Shown piece by piece: positions 26,007-35,753 of a stretch of DNA of 64,000 nucleotides. Position numbers and translations under genes: made by a program. Position 1 is the stretch's first letter. Each line of letters begins with the position of its first letter. The notes beneath the pieces are model-generated. The model saw only the letters and a list, made by a program, of their open reading frames with translations. It was not told where the DNA came from and ran no database searches. Source of the DNA: Deltaproteobacteria bacterium (GTDB lineage Bacteria; Myxococcota; XYA12-FULL-58-9). Location: the NCBI GenBank assembly GCA_016218825.1, contig JACRCV010000042.1:1-64000 (forward strand), read 5' to 3'.

Positions 26007-27275
26007 TTACCCGGGTCGGCCGCCGGGCGCGAGCAGGGCGCGGACCGCGTCCAGGGTCGGCTCGATCTCGACCGGCTTCGCGACGCTCGCGACACCGGGG
26101 AGCTCCTCTAGCACCGCGTCGGGGTCCTTCATCAGGTTGCCGGTGAGCACGCACACCACGCGCTCGCCTCTGGCGATCACCCCGGCGGCGACCATCTTCC
26201 GGACCCCGGCCAAAGAGCAGGCGCTCGCCGGCTCGCAGCCCAGGCCGCTCTGATCGATCATGCGCTTCGCCGCCATCAGCTCGGGGTCGGTGACCTCGGT
26301 GACGACGCCGCGGGTGTACTCGATCGCCGCCCTCGCCTTGTCGAAGCTCACCGGGTCGCCGATGCGGATCGCGGTGGCGATGGTGTCGGCCTGCACCCGG
26401 TGTCTCGTACGAAAGCCGGCGGCGTAGCTCAGGTAGAACGGGTTGGCGCCCGTGGCCTGCACCGCGAGCAAGCGCGGCGCGCGTTTGATCCAGCCGGCGG
26501 CCACGGCTTCCTCGATCGCCTTGCCGAAGGCGCTGGTGTTGCCGAGGTTGCCGGCCGGCACCGCGATCCAGTCGGGCGGGTCCCAGGCGAGGTTCTGCAG
26601 GATCTCCCAGACGATGGTCTTCTGACCCTCGATGCGGAACGGGTTCTTCGAGTTCAACAGGTGGACCCCCAACGTCCGGCAGACGTCGGTGACCAAACGC
26701 ATCGCGGCGTCGAAGTCGCCGCGGACCGCGAAGCAGCGCGCGCCGTAGGCCAGGGTCTGCGCCATCTTGCCGAGCGCCACCTTGCCGGCCGGCAGGAACA
26801 CCAGCGCCTGGAGGCCGGCGCGGGCGGCGTAGGCGGCGAGCGCCGCCGAGGTGTTGCCGGTCGAGGCGCAGGCGACCGCGGTGGCGCCCTGCGCCACGGC
26901 CTGCGAGGTCGCGACCGTCATGCCGCGGTCCTTGAACGAGCCGGTGGGGTTCTCGCCCTCGTGCTTGAAGTGCAGGCTCTCGAGCCCGGCGTAGCGGCAG
27001 AGCGCCGCCCGGGCGTAGAGGCGGGTCGCGCCCTCGGGATGGGTGATGATGGCGGCGGGCGGCAAGGCGCGCACGACCTCGCGGAAGCGCCACACGCCGC
27101 TCAGGTCGATCTCGGCGCTGCCTCGCTGCCGCGAGTCGAACAACTCGGTGTCGACGCCCTGCCACGCCGCCGGCGGATGCTCCACGGCCAACAGCCCGTG
27201 GCAGTCACACTCGTAGCGCACCTCGCCAACCGGGTAGGTCTGGCGACACAACACGCAGCGCAACTGCTCGGTCAT
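26007..27275 (-). CDS. thrC: Threonine synthase
   Basis: A 422-residue pyridoxal-phosphate enzyme converting O-phosphohomoserine to threonine. It has an N-terminal zinc-ribbon-like segment (CVLCRQTYPVGEVRYECDC), cofactor lysine in ENPTGSFKDRGM, phosphate-binding ACASTGNTSAAL and GNLGNTSAFGKA. The ATG overlaps the thrB stop (ATGA), so it is the last gene of a coupled thrA-thrB-thrC operon read on the minus strand. A longer in-frame start upstream lies wholly inside thrB and is rejected. Confidence 0.95.
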   Translation of the reverse strand: MTEQLRCVLCRQTYPVGEVRYECDCHGLLAVEHPPAAWQGVDTELFDSRQRGSAEIDLSGVWRFREVVRALPPAAIITHPEGATRLYARAALCRYAGLESLHFKHEGENPTGSFKDRGMTVATSQAVAQGATAVACASTGNTSAALAAYAARAGLQALVFLPAGKVALGKMAQTLAYGARCFAVRGDFDAAMRLVTDVCRTLGVHLLNSKNPFRIEGQKTIVWEILQNLAWDPPDWIAVPAGNLGNTSAFGKAIEEAVAAGWIKRAPRLLAVQATGANPFYLSYAAGFRTRHRVQADTIATAIRIGDPVSFDKARAAIEYTRGVVTEVTDPELMAAKRMIDQSGLGCEPASACSLAGVRKMVAAGVIARGERVVCVLTGNLMKDPDAVLEELPGVASVAKPVEIEPTLDAVRALLAPGGRPG

Positions 27276-28258
27276 CGCGAGATCCTCCGGGCGCCGGTCG
27301 CGGCGATGCCGCCCACGTGGACCGTGGCGGCGAGGGGAGCAAAGGCGCGCCGCATGGCCGCAGCGCAGCGGGCGGCGCTGGCGCGACTGCGGCAGAGCGC
27401 GAACAGCGTCGGCCCGGCGCCGCTCACCGAGCAGCCGATCGCGCCGGCACCGAGGGCGGCGCGCTTGACGCGGTCGAAGTGGGGGATGAGGCGAGCGCGC
27501 AACGGCTCGGCGTACAAGTCGTCGAGCGCGAGCGTCGCCAACCCTTCGTCGCCGGTGGCGATGGCGTGCACCAAGGCCGCGGTGCGGGCCATCTGCGGCA
27601 CCCACAACGCGCGGGCGCTGTGCCGCGGCAGAATCGCGCGGGCCCTCTTGGTCGGCAGGCGAAACGCCGGGGTGACGAGGGCCAGGACCCACGGTCGGGC
27701 CGGCGGGATCCGGGCGACGTGTGGCACCTGGTCGCCGGCGACCGGGGGCACGAGCAGGGTGACGCCGCCGAACAGGCAGGGCGCGAGGTTGTCGTAGTGC
27801 CGTCCGGCCACCGCGGCCTCGCCCGCCGCGGCCGCGGTGAGGATCGCCTCCGGGTCAAACCGCGCGCCGAACGCCAACGCCGCGGCCAACGCGCCGCCGA
27901 CGCTGCTCGCGGCGCTGCCGCCCAGCCCGCCCGACAGCGGTAGCCCCTTCTCGAGGTCCAGCCGCAAGCCGCCCCGGTAGCGCTTGCGTTCGAGGTACGC
28001 GAACGCGGCGATGGCGGCGGCGTTGTGCTCCGGAGCGGTGGGAATGAGCCGCGCATCGCGGCCGCGGACCCGCACCTCGGTGGCGTCGGTGTCGAGCTCG
28101 ACCGACACCGTGTCGCCGATCCCCGAGACCGCGAGGCCGAGGACGTCGAACCCCGGGCCGACGTTGCCGACGCTGCCGGGCGCGAACACCGTGGCAAGGC
28201 GCCGAGCGCCGCGACCTCGGCGCGGCTGGGGCCGGCGCTTTGGCGAGCCGGCGCTCAT
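27272..28258 (-). CDS. thrB: Homoserine kinase (GHMP type)
   Basis: A 328-residue GHMP kinase. The ATP-binding motif PLSGGLGGSAASS, the N-terminal APGSVGNVGPGFDVLGLA and the C-terminal SVSGAGPTLFAL are typical. It phosphorylates homoserine for threonine synthase. Both ends overlap neighbours by 4 bp (ATGA), giving tight coupling between thrA and thrC. The first 20 residues are an unusually basic extension before the conserved core. Confidence 0.93.
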   Translation of the reverse strand: MSAGSPKRRPQPRRGRGARRLATVFAPGSVGNVGPGFDVLGLAVSGIGDTVSVELDTDATEVRVRGRDARLIPTAPEHNAAAIAAFAYLERKRYRGGLRLDLEKGLPLSGGLGGSAASSVGGALAAALAFGARFDPEAILTAAAAGEAAVAGRHYDNLAPCLFGGVTLLVPPVAGDQVPHVARIPPARPWVLALVTPAFRLPTKRARAILPRHSARALWVPQMARTAALVHAIATGDEGLATLALDDLYAEPLRARLIPHFDRVKRAALGAGAIGCSVSGAGPTLFALCRSRASAARCAAAMRRAFAPLAATVHVGGIAATGARRISR

Positions 28259-30816
28259 GTGGCCTTGGCGACGGCGACGATGTCGTTCAGCACCCCGGCG
28301 GCCGTGACCTCGGCCCCGGCGCCCGGACCGGTGAGGACGAGGGGGTTGTGGTGGTAGCGCTTCGAGTGCACCACGATCTGATTGTCGGTGCCGTGCAGCC
28401 GCCCCATCGGCGAGGCCGCCGGCACCGCTTCGATCCCCACCGAGACCGCGTCGCCCTCGATCCGGGCCACGTAGCGCAGCACCGTGTCGCGCTTGCTCGC
28501 CGCCTGGATCCGGGCCGCAAACTCCGCGTCGATGCTCGCGAGGGCGGCGACGAACGCATCGGGCGCCAGGTGGGCGAGGTGGGCGGGGAACAGGGGCTCG
28601 ACCCGGACGTCGGCGAGCTCCAGGCGCGCGCCCAGGGTGCGGGCGAGGATGAGCGCCTTGCGGGCGACGTCCATGCCCGAGAGGTCGTCCTTGGGGTCGG
28701 GCTCGGTGTAGCCGAGCGCGCGGGCGCGGGCGACGCCTTGCGAGAACGGCACGCCTTGCTCCGCCTGGGTGAGCAGGAAGCCGAGGGTCCCCGACAGGCA
28801 GCCGAGGACGCGCTCGATCTTGTCGCCCGCCTCTTTGAGCTTGGCCAGGGTGTCGAACACCGGCAGGCCGGCGCCGACGGTGGCCTCGTAGCGGATCTTG
28901 AGGCCGCGCTCGCGGGCGGCGGCGAACAACGCGTCGTGGTCCCGTTGCGACACCGCCAGCGGCTTCTTGTTGGCGAGGACCAGGTGCACGCCGTGGTCGA
29001 GGGCGTCCTGCAACAGCGGCGCGGTGTCCCCGGCGGTCAGGTCGACGAGCAGCGGCCGTCTTTGCGGCAGGACCCAGACCTTGTCGGCGAGGGCGCGGCG
29101 GGTGTCGACAAGGCGGCGAGCTCGGCCGAGGGCGTGGCCGCGCTCCTTTTGCTCCGCGAGGCGGAGGATCTCCGGATCGGCGAACGCCGGCTCCGCGACC
29201 TTGACGCTGGAGCGGTCGGCGATCGCGATCAGCCGGAGCTCGAGGCCCAGATCATGGCGGAAGTAATTGCGCTGCGCCACGAGCTGCCGCGCCAGCGCCC
29301 GGCCGATCTGGCCGAAGCCCATCAGGGTCACGGCGGCGTCGCCGGCGGCGGCCTCGGCGAGCGGCCGGAGACGGTCGAGCTGAAACTCGCGGTGCAGCGC
29401 GACCAGCGTCGCCGCAACCTTGGTCTCCTCGATCGCCAGGGTGATGTTCAGCTCGCTCGAGCCTTGGGCGATGGCGATGATGTTGACGTCATTCTCGGCG
29501 AGCGCCTTGAAGGTGCGGGCGGCGATGCCGCGGGTGCCGCGCATGCCGATGCCGACCACCGCGATCAGCGCCAGGTGCCGCAGCACCGAGACCGCGTCGA
29601 CGTCGCCGGCCTCGAGCTCGGAGGCGAACTCTTTGAGCAACACCTTGCGGCAGGCGTCGCTCTCCTTCTCCGGCAGCACGAAGCAGATGCTCGCCTCGCT
29701 CGACGCCTGGCTGATCATCGTCACCGAGTGGCCTTCGCGCGCCAACGCCGAGAAGGTGCGACCGGCGATGCCCGGCACCCCCATCATGCCCTTGCCCTCG
29801 ACCGAGAGCAGCGCCTGGTCGCGGATCGCGGTGAGCGCCTTGACGGGGTAGGCGCCGGGCTCGACGTCGGCGGCGATGCGGGTGCCGGAGAACGCCGCGT
29901 TGAAGGTGTTGCGCACCTGCAGCGGGATCTTGCCGGCGATGAGCGGGATCATGGTGCGCGGGTGGAGCACCTTGGCGCCGTAGTAGGCGAGCTCGGCGGC
30001 CTCGCGGTAGTGCAGCTCGGGGAGCACTCGCGCGTCCTTGACGGTCTTCGGGTCGGCGGTCATCAGGCCGTCGACCTCCTTGTAGAGCGTCACCTGATCG
30101 GCCGCCAGGCTGGCGCCCAACAGCGTCGCCGAGAGGTCGGAGCCGCCGCGGCCCAGGGTGACGACCTCGCCGTCCGGGCCCCGGCCGATGAAGCCGGGGA
30201 CGATCACGATGCGGCGGGCGGCGATGAGCGGCGCGATGTGAGCAGCGGCGTCCTTGCGGCAGGCCTCGGTGTCCGGCCACAAGCTGCCGTGGCGGCGCAC
30301 GGTGCTGATGACGTCGTGGGCGTCGACGTAAGTCGCGGCGACGCCGCGCTCGGCGAGCGCGTGGGCAAAGAGCTGGGCGAGGAGGCGCTCACCGCGCGCC
30401 GCCGCCGCGTCCGAGGTCCGGGTGCTCAGCTCCCGGAGGACGCCGACGCTCTTGCAGATGGCGCGGTACTCGGCGACCGCCTCGTCGATGATGCGCTGCA
30501 TCGCCGCCAGGCGCTCGGGGGTGGCGAGGAGCTTGGCCGCCATCTGGAGATGGCGCTCGGCGAGGCTTTGCGCGGCCGCGTCGGCGCCGGCCGGATCGCG
30601 CTCGAGGGCCGCCTGGACGCCGTGCAGCAACAGGTCGGTGATCCCGCTCATCGCCGAGACCACCACCACCAGGCGGGCGCGGGCGCCTTGCACGTGCTTG
30701 AGGGCGAGGCGCAATGCCTGGTCGGTGCCGACCGAGGTGCCGCCGAACTTGAACACCCACAGGGGACTTGCCGCGGCGCCGCGGCGCCGCCGGCGGGGCT
30801 TGAGCGTGCGAGCCAT
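28255..30816 (-). CDS. thrA: Bifunctional aspartokinase / homoserine dehydrogenase
   Basis: An 853-residue fusion. Residues about 20-290 are an aspartokinase (KFGGTSVG; VTLGRGGSDLSATLL). Residues about 310-470 hold two ACT regulatory domains. The rest is a homoserine dehydrogenase beginning with VTLMGFGQIGRALARQL and containing VLANKKPLAV. Size and order match ThrA/MetL of enterobacteria. The ACT domains suggest feedback by threonine. ATG at 30816 is chosen; upstream in-frame codons to 30834 add only six residues. First gene of the thr operon; no leader peptide was seen. Confidence 0.95.
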   Translation of the reverse strand: MARTLKPRRRRRGAAASPLWVFKFGGTSVGTDQALRLALKHVQGARARLVVVVSAMSGITDLLLHGVQAALERDPAGADAAAQSLAERHLQMAAKLLATPERLAAMQRIIDEAVAEYRAICKSVGVLRELSTRTSDAAAARGERLLAQLFAHALAERGVAATYVDAHDVISTVRRHGSLWPDTEACRKDAAAHIAPLIAARRIVIVPGFIGRGPDGEVVTLGRGGSDLSATLLGASLAADQVTLYKEVDGLMTADPKTVKDARVLPELHYREAAELAYYGAKVLHPRTMIPLIAGKIPLQVRNTFNAAFSGTRIAADVEPGAYPVKALTAIRDQALLSVEGKGMMGVPGIAGRTFSALAREGHSVTMISQASSEASICFVLPEKESDACRKVLLKEFASELEAGDVDAVSVLRHLALIAVVGIGMRGTRGIAARTFKALAENDVNIIAIAQGSSELNITLAIEETKVAATLVALHREFQLDRLRPLAEAAAGDAAVTLMGFGQIGRALARQLVAQRNYFRHDLGLELRLIAIADRSSVKVAEPAFADPEILRLAEQKERGHALGRARRLVDTRRALADKVWVLPQRRPLLVDLTAGDTAPLLQDALDHGVHLVLANKKPLAVSQRDHDALFAAARERGLKIRYEATVGAGLPVFDTLAKLKEAGDKIERVLGCLSGTLGFLLTQAEQGVPFSQGVARARALGYTEPDPKDDLSGMDVARKALILARTLGARLELADVRVEPLFPAHLAHLAPDAFVAALASIDAEFAARIQAASKRDTVLRYVARIEGDAVSVGIEAVPAASPMGRLHGTDNQIVVHSKRYHHNPLVLTGPGAGAEVTAAGVLNDIVAVAKAT

Positions 30817-30965
30817 GGTCGACCCATGTAGCAAATCCCAACGTGCGTGTCTTCTTTGTAGGCCGCGCCCCCGCCCGCGCCGCGATTGTAGGGTGGTCGC
30901 CCGCGGCGGTTTGCGCTAAACAAGAGAGAGGCGCGCGCGCCGCGGCCGGCGAGCAGGAGGCAAGG

Positions 30966-31676
30966 ATGGCAGTCGGGAAAACGTTGGTGCTCAGCGTCGG
31001 GGTGCTGTGGGTCACGGCGTGCGGGGGTGACAGCACCTCGGGCGGCAACGGCGGCGGCGGTGGCACCGCGGTCGCAGCCTACTTGCCGCTCGGGGTGGGG
31101 GCCTCGTGGGTCTACCGGGTGACCGACACTCTCACCCAAGCGGTGGCCAACAAGAGCAACAGCGTCGAGGCCTTCGAGGACGTCGGCGGCACCAAGGTCG
31201 GGATCCAGGCCTACCGGGTGCGCACCCAGAAGCTGAGCGGTGAGACCGTGAGCTGGCAGGCCCCGGTGAACGGGGTCATCATCCGCTATCGCGAGCAGGA
31301 GCTCGCCGCCGGGAGCGGCGCGCTCGAGATCGCTACCGACTACACGCCCTCCAAGCTTCGCGTCGACATGACCGCGGCGCACACCGCGTCGGGGGCCACC
31401 TGGAACCAGGTCTACACCGAGGCGGTGACGGACTACCGATCGGTGGCCGCCGGCGCCACCACCACGAGCTCCAAGACCGACAGCTGGACCGTGCTCGCCG
31501 CTGCCGAGGCGGTGACCGTACCCGCGGGCACCTTCACCTGTCTGAAGCTGCGCAAGACCAACGCCACGACCGGGAGCGACAAGACCTACTGGTACGCGGC
31601 CGACGTCGGCAAGGTCAAAGAGCTCGGCGGCGGTCAGACCGAAGAGCTCGTCAGCTACACTATCCCCGCGCCTTAG
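30966..31676 (+). CDS. Hypothetical lipoprotein upstream of the porin/polyphosphate locus
   Basis: A 236-residue lipoprotein. It starts at ATG 30966 after GGAGGCAAGG; the signal peptide ends at lipobox VTAC, followed by a Gly-rich linker. The mature part is beta-rich, with PLGVGASWVYRV near the start and VPAGTFTCLKLRKT near the end, a pattern shared by many secreted lipoproteins without known function. The porin gene starts 37 bp downstream on the same strand, so it may belong to that locus. Confidence 0.65.
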   Translation: MAVGKTLVLSVGVLWVTACGGDSTSGGNGGGGGTAVAAYLPLGVGASWVYRVTDTLTQAVANKSNSVEAFEDVGGTKVGIQAYRVRTQKLSGETVSWQAPVNGVIIRYREQELAAGSGALEIATDYTPSKLRVDMTAAHTASGATWNQVYTEAVTDYRSVAAGATTTSSKTDSWTVLAAAEAVTVPAGTFTCLKLRKTNATTGSDKTYWYAADVGKVKELGGGQTEELVSYTIPAP

Positions 31677-31713
31677 TCGGCCGTCGTCCTCGCGCACCGT
31701 CGAAAGGCGCCCG

Positions 31714-32886
31714 ATGATCCCGACCCTGTTGTTGTGTGCCATCGCCGCCGTGGATCCGCCGAGCGCGGCCACGGATCATGAAGCGCCGGCAGCGACGCCG
31801 ATGGTCGAGGCTGCGGCCGGGTCGGACTCGCCGGCGCCGGACGCGAACCGACCGGCGTCGCCCGCGGAGCGGCGGTCGATGGGCGACGAGGGCGGCGGTG
31901 ACGGCACCGCGGGTGGCGACGGGGGCGCATCGCCGTCAACTGTGTCCGACCCTCTGGTCGTAGGGGCGCGGGTGCACGGGCGCTTCAAGCTCTCGGATCA
32001 GGATCCGAAGGCTGCCTTCGATCTGCGGCGGGCGCGGCTGGCCTTCGATCTGCAGCCGATGTGGTGGCTCGCGGCGCAGCTCGACGCCGACGTTTCAAAG
32101 GTGCCGATGGTCAAAGACGCGTACGTCGACGTCGGCCCGGGCGAGCTGCTGCGGGTCAGGGTCGGCCAGTTCAAGACGCCCTACAGCCGGATCGAGCTGA
32201 CGTCCTCCGGCCGGCTGCCTCTCGTGGATCGGGGGCTGGTGAACCAGGAGCTGACGATCGCCGCCGGGTTCGGCGGTCGCGACCGCGGCCTGATGGTCCA
32301 CGGCAGCATCGCGTCGCTCGGCTATGCCGTTGCGATCCACAACGGCACCGCGACCCAGGACGAGGTCGACGACGGCAAGGACGTCGGCGCGCGGCTGACC
32401 TACAAGCCGGCGCGGGTGCTCGAGCTCGGGGTCTCGGGAGGCTATCTGCTGCGCAACGCCCGGGTGGTCGGGGTCGTGCCGCGACGCTTCGCGAGCGGCG
32501 GCGTCGACCTGCGGCTGCGGCTGGCGCGGCTCGAGGTCGTCGGCGAGGCGCTCTACGCCCAGGATCCGCTGGTGGCAAACGACGTCCGCACGCTGGCTGG
32601 CATCGCCTACGCCGTGGTGCGCGGGCCCAAGGTCTCGGGGGTGAGCATCCGCCCGGTGGCGAAGGTCGAGATCTTGGACCAGAACGTTCAAGCGAACCGC
32701 GACCAGGCGCGCGCCCTCGGGCTCGGGCTGAACCTCCACTTCGCCAAAGCGTTGCGGCTCATGGTGCAGGCGGAGGAGCTCTGGGCCGAGGCGAACAGCG
32801 CTCTCGCCGAGGAGCGCCGCCTCGTGGTGCAGCTCGCCTTCGACGATCGGCTGCCTCTGGCTTTGCGTCACCCCGGCGGATCGTGA
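31714..32886 (+). CDS. Phosphate-selective porin O/P-type outer-membrane protein
   Basis: A 390-residue exported protein. A signal peptide and a long low-complexity Ala/Gly/Pro/Asp stretch (to about residue 80) precede a barrel domain of the OprO/OprP type. Recognisable pieces are LRVRVGQFKTPYSRIELTSS, LVDRGLVNQELTIAAGFGGR and YAVAIHNGTAT. Such porins pass anions, in Pseudomonas phosphate and polyphosphate. The stop overlaps the GTG of the CotH-like gene. Specificity here is inferred only from family and context. Confidence 0.78.
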   Translation: MIPTLLLCAIAAVDPPSAATDHEAPAATPMVEAAAGSDSPAPDANRPASPAERRSMGDEGGGDGTAGGDGGASPSTVSDPLVVGARVHGRFKLSDQDPKAAFDLRRARLAFDLQPMWWLAAQLDADVSKVPMVKDAYVDVGPGELLRVRVGQFKTPYSRIELTSSGRLPLVDRGLVNQELTIAAGFGGRDRGLMVHGSIASLGYAVAIHNGTATQDEVDDGKDVGARLTYKPARVLELGVSGGYLLRNARVVGVVPRRFASGGVDLRLRLARLEVVGEALYAQDPLVANDVRTLAGIAYAVVRGPKVSGVSIRPVAKVEILDQNVQANRDQARALGLGLNLHFAKALRLMVQAEELWAEANSALAEERRLVVQLAFDDRLPLALRHPGGS

Positions 32887-35753
32887 TCAGCGTGCGTTGG
32901 CTCTATCAGCTCTACAAGCTCACCTGGTTCGCCGGCGCTATCCTGGCGCTGCCCTTCGTGCTCTTGGTCGCCTGGTACGGGTGGTCGGTGTACGCCGACG
33001 TCGACCGCTATCGCCGCGCGCTGAAGAGCCGCGAGCCGCTGAGCGCCGAGCTGTTTCAGATCTTCCTGCACGACGAGCTGGTGCGCGATCTGCACCGCTT
33101 CACGTTGCCGAGCCGGCCGAGCACGAGCGTCCTGCCCACCCTCGAGCTGTCGCTCACCCGCGCCAAGCTCGACGAGCTGCGCTCGCAGCTCAGCAAGCCC
33201 GGCGCCGGGGTCTACGTCGACGCGACCCTGAAGAAGGACGACGAGGTCTACAAGGTCGGGGTGCGGTATCGCGGCGGTCAGCCCTGGCACCGGCTCGGAG
33301 CGCAGAAGTCGATGAAGGTGCACTTGGAGTCGGGGGCGTTGTTGGACGGCGTGCGGGTGTTCAACCTCTTGAACGACGTCACGCCCTTCGGCCTCGAAGA
33401 CCAGATCATCCTCGACCTGGCTCGGGAGGCGGGCTTGCTGGCGCCGGAGTACGAGCCGGTCTGGGTGCGGATCAACAACAGCGACATGGGGGTCTACCGC
33501 TACGAGGCGCAACCCGAAGAGGGTCTGCTGCGTCGTGGCCGGCGCTACCCGGCGAGCATCTTCTCCGGCGACACCGACGTGGTCCGCAAAGATCGGGTCG
33601 CCGGGGCGCTGTTCTGGGAGCAAAGCGGCTGGACCAAGGTGGCGTGGAAAGACGAGGCGCATCGGAACGACGCCGGCGAGATCGAGCGCTTCTTGCAGGC
33701 GGTCGGTGCCAGCACGCACCGCGAGTTCGCGCGCTACGTGAACGAGAACGTCAACCTGGAGCGCTACGCCGCCTTCGACGCGCTCGATGTGGTCTTTGGC
33801 GGCGCTGAGCACGACTATCTCACGAACCACAAGCTCTACTTCGATCCGTACGTCGGCAAGCTCGAGCCGGTCGCCTGGAGCTTCCGCGGCTTCCAGCACG
33901 AGCCGATGCTGAACCTGGTCGACAACCCGCTCCTCATCCGCCTGAAGCTCACCCCGGGCTATCTCGCGATCCGCAACCGCCTGGTCTACGAGCTCTTGAC
34001 CGGCAAGGCCTCGGTGCCGGAGGTCCGAGCGCGCGCCGCCCGCGCCTTCCGGCGGGTCGCACCGGATCTGAGCGCCGATCCCTACTGGGATGCCTACAAG
34101 CTCCTGCCGCGGGTGTCGCGCTTCTATCGTTTCATGAGCCGGCCGATGTCGAAGGCCAAGTGGGCGCTCGCGGCCGAGGCCGAGATCGAGACCTTCGCCA
34201 ACCGCAGCCGCTACCTGTTGAACTTGCTCGAGGCGCGGACCGTGAGCGCCGCGAGCGCCTGGGTGGGGGGCAACGTCGCGGCGTTGGTGCTGACGGTGGA
34301 CGGTCAGGTCGGCTACGCCTTCAACGAGCTGACGCTGCACGCCCCGTGTCGCAGCCCGTTCGTCGTCCACGCCGACAGCGACCGCGACGGCCGCTACGAC
34401 CCGACCCGCGACACCCTGGTCGCGAGCGGTAAGGTCGGGGTCGGCACGGCGCCGTTTCACTACGTCGATCTCGCGCCCGGGCTCACCCTGGTGGCGCGGA
34501 GCGACAACCAGCCGAAGCGCGGCGACGTCCGCACCGAGGCGACGCCCGAACACTACCGCTACTTCGTGGCGGTCCGTGATTGCCGGCCGACGAGCGCCGA
34601 TCTGGATCTCGGCAACACGGTCACCCGAGGGTCGACGCGCGTCCACGTCGACCTGGTCGCGCCTCGGGCGGCGGTCGAAGAACGGACGGCGCCGGCCGCC
34701 GTCGCCGATCTGGCCCCGGCCCTAGCGGCCGGCGAGAAGGCGCCGCATCCCTGGGAGTACCCGCCGCGGCCGGCGAATACCGTGGTACGGCTGGGCCCGG
34801 GCGTGGTGCGCCTCGAGACCGGTCGGGTGTTCGCGACCCACGAGGCCGTCCTACTCGAGGCCGGCACGCGCTTGTTGCTCGGGCCCGGCGCGTCGCTGGT
34901 GTTCTTGGGCCCGGTGACCGCGGACGGCAGCGTGCTCGAGCCGGTCGTCATCGGGCGGCTCGACCCGGCGCAGCCCTTCGGCGGTGTGGCGCTGCAGGGG
35001 CAACAGACCGCCGGCTCACGGCTGGTGTACGTCCGGGTCGAAGGCGGCTCGCGGGCGAGCTACGCCGACGTCGACTACGACGCGGTGCTGGGCATCCACG
35101 ACACCCACGACGTGACCCTGCGCGACTTCGTGATCGCCGGCGACGGCGCCACCGACGACGTCGTGCACGCCGCCTACGTCACCGCCTTGACGTTGCACGA
35201 GCTCGAGGTGAGCGGCGGGCCCCAGGACGGCATCGACCTGGAGTTCGTGAGCGGCGATCTCCGCGGCCTCCGCGTCGCCAACTCCGGCGACGACTGTCTC
35301 GATCTGATGGGGGTGCAGCTCCGGCTCGCCGACAGCGTGCTCCTCGGCTGCAGCAACAACGGCATCTCGGCCGGGGAAGAGAGCGCGGTGGCGGCGAACG
35401 GCGTGGTGGTCGCCGGTGCCAAGGTCGGCGTCCTCGCCAAGAACCACTCGGAGGTGCGGCTGAACCGCAGCCTCGTCTACCAGGCGAGCGAGGCGTTGCG
35501 CACCAACCGCCGGGAGATGCACTACGCCGGGGGCAGCAGCATCGGCGCCAGCGATCTCGCGGCGGTGGGCTGTGGTGTGGTCGCGAACGCCGCGAAGAAC
35601 ACGACCATCGACGTCGGCTACGTCCAGACCGATCTGGTGGAGAGCGGCTCGTTGAATCACATCCTCGAGCAGGTCTTGCGCCTGTCCGCGTGGGCCGAGT
35701 TCGAGGCGCAGGTGCCGCCGCGCGTCAGCCTGGACGGCGGGGAGGCGCCATGA
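32883..35753 (+). CDS. Membrane-anchored CotH-like protein with C-terminal beta-helix
   Basis: A 956-residue protein from a GTG overlapping the porin stop. Residues about 14-36 form one membrane segment. Residues about 80-420 resemble the CotH kinase family (VGVRYRGGQPW, KKS-like QKSMKVHL, FGLEDQIILDLAREAGLLAP, VWVRINNSDMGVYRYE). The usual WDxD-type metal motif is VAWSF (330-334), so catalysis is doubtful. A calcium-loop-like DSDRDGRYDPTRD follows near residue 500. Residues about 690-900 form a parallel beta-helix of short repeats. Overlaps with both neighbours indicate an operon with the VTC and DUF4956 genes. Confidence 0.78.
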   Translation: MISVRWLYQLYKLTWFAGAILALPFVLLVAWYGWSVYADVDRYRRALKSREPLSAELFQIFLHDELVRDLHRFTLPSRPSTSVLPTLELSLTRAKLDELRSQLSKPGAGVYVDATLKKDDEVYKVGVRYRGGQPWHRLGAQKSMKVHLESGALLDGVRVFNLLNDVTPFGLEDQIILDLAREAGLLAPEYEPVWVRINNSDMGVYRYEAQPEEGLLRRGRRYPASIFSGDTDVVRKDRVAGALFWEQSGWTKVAWKDEAHRNDAGEIERFLQAVGASTHREFARYVNENVNLERYAAFDALDVVFGGAEHDYLTNHKLYFDPYVGKLEPVAWSFRGFQHEPMLNLVDNPLLIRLKLTPGYLAIRNRLVYELLTGKASVPEVRARAARAFRRVAPDLSADPYWDAYKLLPRVSRFYRFMSRPMSKAKWALAAEAEIETFANRSRYLLNLLEARTVSAASAWVGGNVAALVLTVDGQVGYAFNELTLHAPCRSPFVVHADSDRDGRYDPTRDTLVASGKVGVGTAPFHYVDLAPGLTLVARSDNQPKRGDVRTEATPEHYRYFVAVRDCRPTSADLDLGNTVTRGSTRVHVDLVAPRAAVEERTAPAAVADLAPALAAGEKAPHPWEYPPRPANTVVRLGPGVVRLETGRVFATHEAVLLEAGTRLLLGPGASLVFLGPVTADGSVLEPVVIGRLDPAQPFGGVALQGQQTAGSRLVYVRVEGGSRASYADVDYDAVLGIHDTHDVTLRDFVIAGDGATDDVVHAAYVTALTLHELEVSGGPQDGIDLEFVSGDLRGLRVANSGDDCLDLMGVQLRLADSVLLGCSNNGISAGEESAVAANGVVVAGAKVGVLAKNHSEVRLNRSLVYQASEALRTNRREMHYAGGSSIGASDLAAVGCGVVANAAKNTTIDVGYVQTDLVESGSLNHILEQVLRLSAWAEFEAQVPPRVSLDGGEAP

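Noticed and set aside
28240..30831. 863-codon open frame antisense to thrA
   Set aside because: It mirrors the high-GC codon pattern of thrA, has Arg/Gly/Val-rich low-complexity sequence and no recognisable domain.
30817..30965. thr operon leader peptide or attenuator
   Set aside because: No short frame rich in Thr/Ile codons and no competing hairpins were seen; only a weak TACAAT-like -10 on the minus strand.
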